From NCBI RefSeq assembly GCF_001580455.1, contig NZ_CP010951.1, positions 2,418,001-2,482,000 on the forward strand: a stretch of 64,000 nucleotides of DNA. Direction: 5' to 3'. Below are positions 11,118-19,940 of the stretch, piece after piece. A program made the position numbers and the translations under genes. The notes below the pieces were generated by a model. The model searched no databases and was not told the origin of the DNA. It worked only from the letters and a program-made list of their open reading frames with translations. The stretch's first letter is position 1. Every line of letters starts with the position of its first letter. Source of the stretch: Ramlibacter tataouinensis. GTDB lineage: Bacteria > Pseudomonadota > Gammaproteobacteria > Burkholderiales > Burkholderiaceae_C.

Positions 11118-11146
11118 AAAAAAGCCGGTCTTTCGACCGGCTTTTT
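11118..11146. terminator. Bidirectional rho-independent terminator
   Basis: A perfect 12-bp inverted repeat, AAAAAGCCGGTC and GACCGGCTTTTT around a TTTC loop, with T-runs on both strands. It separates the DUF805 gene (+) from groEL (-) and can serve both. Confidence 0.9.
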
Positions 11147-11194
11147 GTCTGGCGTGGACGCCAGCAGGAAAGCGCTTGCGCGCCTTCTGCCTGA

Positions 11195-12841
<1,647 letters not shown>

Positions 12842-12870
12842 TTCTATTAGCTCCTAAATGCTGTGCCTGA

Positions 12871-13161
12871 TTACTTCTCGACGACCGCGAACAGGTCGTC
12901 TTCCTTCATGACGAGCAGCTCGTCGCCCTCGACCTTCACGGTCTGGCCGCTGTACTTGCCGAACAGCACGCGGTCGCCCACCTTCACGTTCGGGGCGATC
13001 AGGTCGCCCTTGTCGTTCTTGCGGCCCGGGCCCACGGCCAGGACTTCACCCTGGTCGGGCTTCTCGGCGGCGTTATCGGGAATGACGATGCCCGAAGCGG
13101 TCTTGGTTTCGTTTTCCAGGCGCTTCACGATCACGCGATCGTGCAGAGGGCGAAGTTTCAT
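12871..13161 (-). CDS. groES: Co-chaperonin GroES (10 kDa)
   Basis: Lid of the GroEL chamber, 96 residues. The KLRPLHDRVIVKR N-terminus, the mobile loop around ETKTASGIVIPDNA and the GDRVLFGKYSG segment are clear. Ribosome binding site AAGGAG at 13167-13172. First gene of the groESL operon. Confidence 0.98.
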   Translation of the reverse strand: MKLRPLHDRVIVKRLENETKTASGIVIPDNAAEKPDQGEVLAVGPGRKNDKGDLIAPNVKVGDRVLFGKYSGQTVKVEGDELLVMKEDDLFAVVEK

Positions 13162-13253
13162 TGCATCTCCTTGTTCAGAAACGGAAGGACATCAAAAAGC
13201 GCCAACGAAAGTTAGCGCTTATTAACTGATCGGGCGGTTGCTTAGCTCTGCTG

Positions 13254-13280
13254 CTAGCACTCAACCGCGGCGAGTGCTAA
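13254..13280 (-). promoter_or_regulatory. CIRCE operator (HrcA binding site) of groESL
   Basis: The inverted repeat CTAGCACTC, nine bases, GAGTGCTAA matches the CIRCE consensus (TTAGCACTC-N9-GAGTGCTAA) with a single change at the first base. CIRCE is bound by the repressor HrcA. It lies about 93 bases before the groES start and just downstream of the promoter. Confidence 0.93.
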
Positions 13281-13308
13281 TGATAAGGGCTTTTGGCGGC
13301 CTTTCAAG
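13280..13308 (-). promoter_or_regulatory. groESL promoter with heat-shock sigma features
   Basis: On the minus strand, TTGAAA (13302-13307), a 16-base spacer and TATCAT (13280-13285) make a sigma-70-type promoter. The same bases read CTTGAAA, 12 bases, CCCTTAT, close to the sigma-32 pattern (CTTGAAA...CCCCATNT). The promoter touches the CIRCE site, so repression by HrcA and activation by sigma-32 could both operate, a combination known in Burkholderiales. Confidence 0.7.
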
Positions 13309-13339
13309 AGCAGGCGCCGACGCCCCTGCAGTCGATCGC

Positions 13340-13529
13340 GACTGTGCGGAAGCCGGGAGCGCATGCTGATCTCGTTCTGTTCTCGCCGGACGAAGTGATC
13401 GACTGCGCGGACTACGCCAATCCGATCCGGCCATCACGCGGCATCCGCAGCGTTTTCGTCAACGGCGAACTGAAGGTGGAGGACGGCCGCATTGCGGCGA
13501 TGCCCAATGGGCGGGTCCTTCGCGCTTGA
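13340..13529 (+). pseudogene. Remnant of a D-aminoacylase-type amidohydrolase (C-terminal end only)
   Basis: About 57 codons, from GAHADLVLFSPDEV to a stop at 13529, match the last section of N-acyl-D-amino-acid deacylases (the pattern G-x-x-ADLVLFDP, then GI-x-x-VFVNG and GRVLR). Everything coding for the catalytic barrel is absent. The only possible start codon (TTG at 13293) sits inside the groESL promoter. I read it as a decayed gene fragment left by a deletion or rearrangement beside groESL, not a working protein. Confidence 0.7.
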
Positions 13530-13625
13530 TTCCGGCGACGGCGTCACCCTGACCCAGGCTCCAGGGCACGCAGGCTTTGCTCGATCGACCGCGCAGCGCG
13601 CCAGGACAGGCACGCCGGAGACAGC

Positions 13626-15353
13626 TCAGGCCGTCGCCGATGCCGCCTTCAGGTAGTGCGCCTGGTAGTGCGCCACGGCCTGCTCCAGGTTGTGGAACAT
13701 CCGGTGCTCGCCGAGTGCCTCGCCGAGCGGGGAATTGCGCACCATCGCGAGCACGCCGGGGTTGAGGCCGACGAGCCACACCGTGACGCCGGCCTCGCGC
13801 AAGCGCTGCTCGGCCTCGGTCCACATCTTGAGCGCGGTGTACTCGAGGTCGAACACGCCCCGCAGATGCAGCGCAACCACCTGCGGTTGCTCTTGCGCGA
13901 TCAGTTGCACGATCTGCTGGCCCACGCGGCTGGCGTTGGCGAAGAAGATGCGCCCCTCCGGGCGCACCAGCAGCAGGCCCGGATAGCGCAGGTCATCTGG
14001 GTTGCCGGGGGCGGCCGGGCGAAACACGTTGGTCCCGGGCTTGCGCCCCAGCAAGTGCACCACCGGGTTGGACACCTGATAGGCCATCGCCGCCAGTGAC
14101 ACGACGATCGCCACGACGATTCCCTGCAAGGTCCCCAGCAGCACCACGCCCGCGAGCGCGACGAGTGCCCAGGCGAATTCAGTGCGGCGAACCTTGCGGA
14201 TCGCGCGGAACTCAGATGGCCGGATGAGGCCAACCGAATAGACAATCACCACGGTGGCCAGCGTGGCCTGCGGCATGGCTGCGATGAAGGGGGCCAGCAA
14301 CAGGATGGCGCCCAGGGCGAGCACCGCCGTGACCAGGCCGGCCAACTGCGAGCGCGCGCCGGCACGGCGGTTCACTGCCGTCTGCGAAGTGCCGCCGCCA
14401 CCGGGCATGGCGCCCAGCAGGGCCCCGGCCGCATTGGCCACGCCCGTGGCGACCAGTTCGCGGTCCGGATCCGGCGTGGGCTCGCCGCTGCCCGCAAATG
14501 CCCGTGCCGCTGCGATCGTCTCGGTGAAACTCATCAGCGCGATGCCCGCGGCGGCCGGCAACAAGGCTTGCACGAGGTGCCAGTCCGGCACGGTCGGCGC
14601 GGGCAGGCCCGTCGGCACGGTGCCTACCGCTTCGATGCCAAGGCGCCCGAGCTCCAGGTACTTCATGGCCAGGATGGCGATCACCACCGCAACCAGCGGC
14701 GCCGGTGCCCGCGGCACGAAGCGTTCGAACCCCACAAGGATGGCCACCATGGCCAGGGCCAGCGCGACCGTGGGCACTGACGCTCCCGGCAGGCCCTGCA
14801 CGATCGCGAGGACGTTGTGCAGGAAGCTGCCCTTGTCGAAATGCAGCCCGAGCAGCTTGGGCAACTGATCTAGGATGATGACGATGCCGACGCCGGCCTT
14901 GAAGCCAACCAGCACGGGTTCGGAGATGAAATCGGCCACGAAGCCCAGTCGCAGCAATCCGGCGGCGAACAAGATGGCGCCCGGCAACAAAACCAGTGTC
15001 GCCAGGGCAGCGACTTGGCCCGCGGGTTCCAGCGACGGCGCCACCTGCGACAGGGCCGCGCCCGTGAGGATGGCAATCGTCGTGGTGGTGCTTACGCTCA
15101 GCACCCGCGATGTGCCGAGCAAGGCGTAGACCGCCATCGGAACCAGGCAGGTGTAGAGGCCCACTTGGACTGGCAGGCTGGCGATCGTCGCGTAACCCAG
15201 GGCCTTGGGAATCACCACCGCCGCTGCAGTCGCCCCGGCAATGAGATCGGGCACCAGCCATTGCGCCTGGTAGGCGCGCACCCACTGCAGCAGCGTGGGT
15301 CCGCCTCGCGTGCCCGCCAGCAGTGTCGACAGGTCGCGCTCCATCGCCGGCAC
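13626..15353 (-). CDS. SulP family anion transporter with STAS domain
   Basis: A 575-residue inner-membrane transporter. About 10-12 hydrophobic segments span residues 30-430, with the SulP motifs around PKALGYATIASLPVQVGLY and the FTETIAAARAFAG segment; a cytoplasmic STAS domain follows (about 445-565). SulP proteins carry sulfate, bicarbonate, dicarboxylates or other anions; the substrate is not readable here. GTG at 15353 is two bases after the ppk2 stop; an ATG three codons later (15344) is an equally plausible start. Co-transcribed with ppk2. Confidence 0.9.
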   Translation of the reverse strand: MPAMERDLSTLLAGTRGGPTLLQWVRAYQAQWLVPDLIAGATAAAVVIPKALGYATIASLPVQVGLYTCLVPMAVYALLGTSRVLSVSTTTTIAILTGAALSQVAPSLEPAGQVAALATLVLLPGAILFAAGLLRLGFVADFISEPVLVGFKAGVGIVIILDQLPKLLGLHFDKGSFLHNVLAIVQGLPGASVPTVALALAMVAILVGFERFVPRAPAPLVAVVIAILAMKYLELGRLGIEAVGTVPTGLPAPTVPDWHLVQALLPAAAGIALMSFTETIAAARAFAGSGEPTPDPDRELVATGVANAAGALLGAMPGGGGTSQTAVNRRAGARSQLAGLVTAVLALGAILLLAPFIAAMPQATLATVVIVYSVGLIRPSEFRAIRKVRRTEFAWALVALAGVVLLGTLQGIVVAIVVSLAAMAYQVSNPVVHLLGRKPGTNVFRPAAPGNPDDLRYPGLLLVRPEGRIFFANASRVGQQIVQLIAQEQPQVVALHLRGVFDLEYTALKMWTEAEQRLREAGVTVWLVGLNPGVLAMVRNSPLGEALGEHRMFHNLEQAVAHYQAHYLKAASATA

Positions 15354-15355
15354 CG

Positions 15356-16186
15356 TCAGAACCTTTCCGCGATGTAGCGGTAGGGGTAGTCCGGCTCGCG
15401 GTAGTCGCCGGCCTTCTGTCGCTTAGGCAGCACCACCTTGTCGCGCTTGACAGGCTGGTAGGGGATGCGCGAGAGCAGGTCGCTGATGATGTTCAGGCGT
15501 GCGCGCCGCTTGTCATCGGTACGCGCCACCAGCCACGGGGCGAACTCGGTGTCCGTGGCCTTGAACATGTCGTCGCGTGCCCGCGAGTAGTCGTACCAGC
15601 GGCCATAGGACTGCAGGTCCATGGGCGAGAGCTTCCAGATCTTGCGCTCGTCCTCGATGCGATCCGTGAGCCGACGCGTCTGCTCCTGGGGACTCACCTC
15701 GAGCCAGTACTTGAACAGCCGCACGCCAGAGTCGACGATCGCTCGCTCCACCAAGGGCACGGCCTGCAGGAAGTCCTGCACCTGCTCTTCGGTGCAGAAG
15801 CCCATCACGCGTTCGACGCCGGCGCGGTTGTACCAGCTGCGGTCGAAGATCACCACCTCGCCGGCCGCAGGCAGGTGGGGCACGTAACGCTGCAGGTACA
15901 TCTGCGTCTTCTCGCGATTGGTGGGAGCCGGCAGAGCCACCACCCGGAAGACCCGCGGGCTCGTCCGCTCGGTGATTGCCTTGATGGTGCCGCCCTTGCC
16001 GGCGCCGTCGCGGCCTTCGAACACCACGCAGATCTTGCTGCCGCTGGCCTGAACCCACTGCTGCAGTTTTACCAGTTCCACATGCAGCCGGTAGAGCTCA
16101 TCCTCGTAGTCACCAGCCGTCAACTTGCGGGTCGGTACGGCGCTGTCCTCGCGGGCAGCCTTGTCTCGCTTGACCTTCTTCGCCAT
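15356..16186 (-). CDS. ppk2: Polyphosphate kinase 2 family protein
   Basis: A 276-residue PPK2 enzyme, which moves phosphate between polyphosphate and nucleotides. Walker A is FEGRDGAGKGG near residue 50, the lid/Walker B region is FDRSWYNRAGVERVMGF near 115, and the Arg-rich lid module follows. The start at 16186 gives MAKKVKRDKAAR; the longer upstream frame is not supported. The single PPK2 domain and length fit class I. It is followed by the SulP gene with a two-base gap. Confidence 0.92.
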   Translation of the reverse strand: MAKKVKRDKAAREDSAVPTRKLTAGDYEDELYRLHVELVKLQQWVQASGSKICVVFEGRDGAGKGGTIKAITERTSPRVFRVVALPAPTNREKTQMYLQRYVPHLPAAGEVVIFDRSWYNRAGVERVMGFCTEEQVQDFLQAVPLVERAIVDSGVRLFKYWLEVSPQEQTRRLTDRIEDERKIWKLSPMDLQSYGRWYDYSRARDDMFKATDTEFAPWLVARTDDKRRARLNIISDLLSRIPYQPVKRDKVVLPKRQKAGDYREPDYPYRYIAERF

Positions 16187-16278
16187 GGCGCTGTGTTCTT
16201 GGCTGGGAAAGCCCACTCTCCTGCCGGGCGCGGGCCGGCGCAATGGGACCTTCGGGCTATCAGGCGACGACCACGCTC

Positions 16279-16304
16279 GGCGACTGCTGTTTGACCGAGT
16301 CGCC
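16279..16304. repeat. Inverted repeat upstream of ppk2
   Basis: GGCGACT (16279-16285) and AGTCGCC (16298-16304) flank a 12-base loop; CTCGG/CCGAG can pair as an alternative stem in the same place. It lies after the SGNH hydrolase stop and before ppk2. No T-run follows, so it is not a classic terminator; it could be a leader hairpin of ppk2. Confidence 0.45.
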
Positions 16305-16313
16305 CTCAGCTCG

Positions 16314-17135
16314 CTACTTCCCGGAGAAGTACTCCTGCACCGCATCCCAGGCCGCCTGCTGCAGCAGTGCGGCCACTTCCGGACTCAGGCCGGCCGTGTA
16401 CTTGGCGCCCACCGGGCTCTTCTTCAGCAGCGACGCATACACCGTCGCGGTGGCGAGGTAGGTGCCGGCCAAGCTCGGGTGCCGCTTGTCCGCCACATAG
16501 AGCTCCAGGTCCGGCTTGCGGGCGATCGCCTTGGCGAAGGCCAGGCCGGCGGGAATCACCAGCAGGTCGTTGTCGTTGCCCGCCTTGGTGTACTGCTCGG
16601 CCAGCTGCTGCGTCATCTCAGGCTTGTCCTTGTAGGCCCAGGACATGAAAAGCACCGGCCGGATGCCCTGCTTGCGCAGGATCTCCGCATCCTTGCGGAC
16701 GGTGTCGTGGAACGCCTGCTGCAGCTGCGGATGCACCGGGCACTGGCTGCAGTCCATCATGATGACGGTGTCGTACATGCGGCCGGGCGGATTGAAGCGG
16801 ATCTCGTTGTCGCCGACGAAGGAATAGCGGCCCAGCCCGTTCGGCCGCACCAGCGACTCCATGTCGTGCCAGTCCAGGCCCGAGCCGCTGATGGTGACCG
16901 AGGTGCTGCGCAGCGCCGGCTTCTCGTTCAGCGAATTCGCGAGCTGGCCGAAGTGGCCGTGCATGCTGTTGTTGTAGTAGAAGAAGCTGTTGCCGACCCA
17001 CATGATCGACTCGGGCCGGGCGCCGATCTCGGTCCGCTTTGGCACCGCCTGCGCCAGGGCGCCCGGGACGGTGCCTGCGAAGGCAACGAGTGAAAGCGCC
17101 GCAAGGATGCGCCGCGCAAGGGTCCAGACAGTCAT
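16314..17135 (-). CDS. Exported SGNH/GDSL-like hydrolase
   Basis: A 273-residue protein with a signal peptide (residues 1 to about 29, ending in ALAQA). The segment IMWVGNSFFYYNNSMHG holds the GNSF version of the SGNH nucleophile block, and the late DKRHPSLAGTYL carries the D-x-x-H pair of block V. The family hydrolyses ester bonds, often in polysaccharide or lipid substrates; the substrate is unknown. The start at 17135 is preceded by GGAGAAATCGA. An in-frame extension of 36 codons upstream has no signal-peptide character and is rejected. It is divergent from the MCE gene. Confidence 0.78.
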   Translation of the reverse strand: MTVWTLARRILAALSLVAFAGTVPGALAQAVPKRTEIGARPESIMWVGNSFFYYNNSMHGHFGQLANSLNEKPALRSTSVTISGSGLDWHDMESLVRPNGLGRYSFVGDNEIRFNPPGRMYDTVIMMDCSQCPVHPQLQQAFHDTVRKDAEILRKQGIRPVLFMSWAYKDKPEMTQQLAEQYTKAGNDNDLLVIPAGLAFAKAIARKPDLELYVADKRHPSLAGTYLATATVYASLLKKSPVGAKYTAGLSPEVAALLQQAAWDAVQEYFSGK

Positions 17136-17280
17136 TCGATTTCTCCGTTTGGGGGTGCGGCGGATTCTTGCCGCCCCTTGGACGATGCGGCTAGTGTGGA
17201 CAGCCCTTAGCCCGGGCTGCGGACTTGGCACGAGCTCAACCATGGGCGGGTTCCCTCGCGCAGGCGTCGCCTGCTACTTC

Positions 17281-17286
17281 TATACT
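17281..17286 (+). promoter_or_regulatory. Possible -10 element of the MCE gene
   Basis: TATACT, 40 bases before the MCE start, in a 190-base divergent gap that is otherwise GC-rich. No good -35 is visible at the right distance. Confidence 0.35.
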
Positions 17287-17325
17287 GGATCGCCTCACCC
17301 TCAGGGTCTCCATGGAGGATGCGGC

Positions 17326-18237
17326 ATGGCCAACAGTGTCGAGGCGCGCGCGAAGATCGTGTTCGCGGTCATCCTTCTGGCGATCGCCGCGGCGGTCGTC
17401 GGCTGGTGGGTGTTCTCCACGACCGGCTACGTGCGCTACGAGATCCATTCGCGCGAACCGGTCTCCGGGCTGATCGCCGGCGCACCGGTGGAGTTTCACG
17501 GCGTCGAGGTCGGGCATGTGAGCGAGGTGCGGCTTTCGGATCCGCGCAACGTGCGTGTGCTCGTCGAGCTGCGCAAGGGCACGCCGGTCAGCGCCGCGAC
17601 GGTGGCGACCATCACCGGCCGGGGCCTCGCGGCGCGCGGTTTCACCGGCTATGTCTATGTGAACCTGGAAGACACGGGGCCGGCCGGCGCGCCCCTGGCC
17701 GCGGCGCCCGGCCAGCCGTATCCGGTGATCGCCGCGGGGCCCGCGCAGTTGGTCAACCTCGACGCCGCCATGACCCAGCTGAACCAGAACGTGCAGGTGG
17801 TGACGGCGCTGCTGCAGTCGGCGCTGGATGCGCAGACGCTGGCTTCGATGAAGGAGTCGCTCGCTGCGATGCAGCAGGTCACGCGCACGCTGGCGGCCAA
17901 CAACGAGAAGATGAACGCCATCATCGCGAACGCCGAGCGCGCCAGCGCGCAGCTGCAGCCGCTGCTGCAATCGAGCACCGCGACGGTGGGCACGCTGCAG
18001 ACGCAGCTGCTGCCCGAAGCGCAGTCGGCGGTGGCCCAGCTCCAGCGGCTCACCGCCAACACCGACGAGACCGTGCGCTTTCTGCAGACGCAAACCCTGC
18101 CGCAGGCGCAGCGCACCGTCACGCGGCTCGATGACTTGAGCGCGTCGCTGAACGACACGGCGACACGGATTCGCCGCAATCCGGCCATCCTGCTGCGCGG
18201 CGAGGCCCGCACGCCCGGCCCGGGTGAGGCGCAATGA
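17326..18237 (+). CDS. MCE/MlaD family lipid-transport protein (orphan)
   Basis: A 303-residue periplasmic protein anchored by one N-terminal helix (residues 9-32). The MCE domain follows (about 38-115: VSGLIAGAPVEFHGVEVGHV), then a long Ala/Gln/Thr-rich helical region (about 140-290), as in MlaD/PqiB-like proteins that form hexameric lipid-binding rings. GGAGG precedes the ATG at 17326. MlaD normally works with an MlaE permease and MlaF ATPase; neither is adjacent, so it may use subunits coded elsewhere. The stop overlaps the lipoprotein gene start (ATGA). Confidence 0.88.
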   Translation: MANSVEARAKIVFAVILLAIAAAVVGWWVFSTTGYVRYEIHSREPVSGLIAGAPVEFHGVEVGHVSEVRLSDPRNVRVLVELRKGTPVSAATVATITGRGLAARGFTGYVYVNLEDTGPAGAPLAAAPGQPYPVIAAGPAQLVNLDAAMTQLNQNVQVVTALLQSALDAQTLASMKESLAAMQQVTRTLAANNEKMNAIIANAERASAQLQPLLQSSTATVGTLQTQLLPEAQSAVAQLQRLTANTDETVRFLQTQTLPQAQRTVTRLDDLSASLNDTATRIRRNPAILLRGEARTPGPGEAQ

Positions 18238-18854
18238 CCCGGGGGCCAGCCGTGCGGACCGGGCTCGCCCTCTGCGCGGCGGCGCTCGCGGCCGGCTGCT
18301 CCTCCCTGCTGGCGCCGGCGGCGGAAGCGCCGCTGGCGATCGCCATGCTGGACACCCTGCCGCAGGACATCCCGCGCGCCAGTTGCCGCGCACCGCTCGT
18401 GCGGGTCGAGCGGCCCGAGTCGCGGCCCGCGTACGACACCACCCGCATGGCCTACACCCAGCAGCCGCACCAGATCGCCTATTTCAGCAGCAACGAGTGG
18501 GCCGAGCGGCCGGCGCAGATGCTGCACCCGCTGCTGGTACGCGCGCTGGAGGCCACCGGCTGCATCCGCGTGATCGTGCCGCCGGATGGCGGCCCGGCCT
18601 CCTACATCTTGCGCACCGAAGTGATTGAACTCACGCAGGATTTCAGCGAGGAGCCGCCGAAGGCGCGACTCGCGCTGCGCGTGCGCTGGCTGGACGCGGT
18701 CAGCGGCAACCTGCTCGCGACGCGCGAGATCGCGCAGCGCGAGCCGATGCGCCAGAAGACGCCCGGCGCCGGAGTGCAAGCGGCCAACGAGGCCTCGGCG
18801 AAGGTGCTGCGTGACGTGGCGCGCTTTGCGCTGGACATGGCGGGAGCGCACTAG
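18234..18854 (+). CDS. ABC-type transport auxiliary lipoprotein, PqiC/DUF330-like
   Basis: A 206-residue lipoprotein: signal peptide with lipobox LAAGC (Cys near residue 22), then a compact domain typical of the auxiliary lipoproteins that pair with MCE transport systems. The IAYFSSNEWAERPAQMLHPLL segment is the family's most recognisable part. It probably sits in the outer membrane and receives or anchors the MCE protein. Overlap by four bases with the MCE gene supports a shared complex. Confidence 0.85.
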   Translation: MTRGPAVRTGLALCAAALAAGCSSLLAPAAEAPLAIAMLDTLPQDIPRASCRAPLVRVERPESRPAYDTTRMAYTQQPHQIAYFSSNEWAERPAQMLHPLLVRALEATGCIRVIVPPDGGPASYILRTEVIELTQDFSEEPPKARLALRVRWLDAVSGNLLATREIAQREPMRQKTPGAGVQAANEASAKVLRDVARFALDMAGAH

Positions 18855-18887
18855 CGCATGAGCTTCGCCCCAGGCGCTCTCTAGTAT

Positions 18888-19436
18888 TCAGAGCATCCTG
18901 CGCAGCGTGTCGTCGCGCCGCACCCAGGCGTGATGCAGCGCCGCGCCGGCGTGAGCCACGATCAACAGCGCGAGCGCATAGCCCAGCCATCGGTGCACCA
19001 CGATCCAGATCTGGAAGTTGCGCTGGTTCACCGCCACGAAGTCCGGCAATTCGAAGACTCCGAAGAACGACACCGGGTAGCCGCCGGCCGAGGACATCAG
19101 CCAGCCTGTGACGGGCAGTGCCAGCATCAGCGCATAGAAGAGCAGGTGAACCACACGGGCGCTCAGCTGCTGCCAGTCGGGCAGGCCTGCGGCAAGCTCA
19201 GGCATCGGATTGCCCGAGCGCCAGGCCATTCTCAACAGCACGGCGACCAGCGCCAGCAGGCCCAGCGCCTTGTGCACCAGGATCAACGTGATCTTTTCCC
19301 GGTCGAAGCCCACCTCGGGCAGCCCAACCATGTAGACGCCCATCGCCAACAGCAGCAGCAGCAGCGCGGCCATGGCCCAGTGCAGCAGCACTGCGACGCT
19401 GCCATAGCTGAGTTCGGTGTTGGTCCAAGCCTTCAT
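18888..19436 (-). CDS. Cytochrome b561 family protein
   Basis: A 182-residue inner-membrane di-haem cytochrome b with four hydrophobic helices. Haem-ligand histidines are visible in LLHWAMA near residue 17, VHKALGLLAL near 50, and the paired WIVVHRWLGY and IVAHAGAALHH near the C-terminus. Members pass electrons from the quinone pool to acceptors such as superoxide or periplasmic partners. The start at 19436 begins MKAWTNTELSYG; the 40-codon extension is rejected. Confidence 0.88.
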   Translation of the reverse strand: MKAWTNTELSYGSVAVLLHWAMAALLLLLLAMGVYMVGLPEVGFDREKITLILVHKALGLLALVAVLLRMAWRSGNPMPELAAGLPDWQQLSARVVHLLFYALMLALPVTGWLMSSAGGYPVSFFGVFELPDFVAVNQRNFQIWIVVHRWLGYALALLIVAHAGAALHHAWVRRDDTLRRML

Positions 19437-19940
19437 GGCGAATCGGATTTTGCGGCCTGTAGAGGCCCACTGCAGAGCCATTTGCCGCTGAGCCAGCTCC
19501 CCATTTTGTAAGTTTTGCGGCTGAGCTTGGTCACAATCAGCTCGGCCGTGGGTCATCGGCCGGCGGCACCTTCCCAGCTCTTCCGCAGGGAGCTCATGCT
19601 CAAGGGGAAACCCTTGTCAGCCGCGGCCTACATGGCCCGTTTTCGGGCGGCACAACTGAGCTTGCCTGCCCTTTACCGCGGCCTTGAGCTCGGGCTCTTG
19701 TGGTCGAACATTCTCAGCAATTCCTTACGTTTGTAGGCGCCGTGAGGGGTGTGCTGTCGGACGTCTCCTACTACAGTCTAGTCATCGCGCTGAGGTTAGC
19801 CGGCACACCGCCATCGCTGCCAGACGGGGCAGCAACGGTATTTCAAGTCCGGCCCGTCAAGCCACAGCTCATCTTCAACAGGCCCAAAGGGCTGGCGTTC
19901 GCGCCGGCATGGAGGCCATTTGCTTACAGGTGTTGAACAA
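19437..19940 (+). other. Gene-free, hairpin-rich leader upstream of the GH8 gene
   Basis: No convincing gene in 504 bases. Several short perfect inverted repeats follow one another: AGCTC/GAGCT (19576-19594), CAAGGG-GAAA-CCCTTG (19601-19616, a GNRA-type tetraloop), GCCCG-TTTT-CGGGC (19635-19648), GTAGG/CCTAC (19732-19771) and GCTGCC/GGCAGC (19816-19833). The sequence CCGCGGCCT appears twice (19621 and 19677 areas, the second as CCGCGGCCT after A). It also carries a 17-base motif shared with another promoter region. It may be a long structured 5' leader or a small RNA gene. Confidence 0.5.
19755..19771. promoter_or_regulatory. Shared motif TGTCGGACG-N3-CCTAC, copy 1
   Basis: TGTCGGACG TCT CCTAC, an imperfect palindrome (GTCGGA...TCCTAC), 170 bases before the GH8 start. 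The same 9+3+5 arrangement occurs in front of the sensor-kinase gene at 27968-27984. Function unknown; it could be a regulator binding site. Confidence 0.45.

Noticed and set aside
19515..19736. 73-codon plus-strand frame in the GH8 leader
   Set aside because: It runs straight through four hairpins, has no ribosome binding site and no recognisable features.
19437..19940. c-di-GMP (GEMM) riboswitch upstream of the GH8 gene
   Set aside because: The conserved GEMM core and tetraloop-receptor sequences are not visible despite the hairpins.
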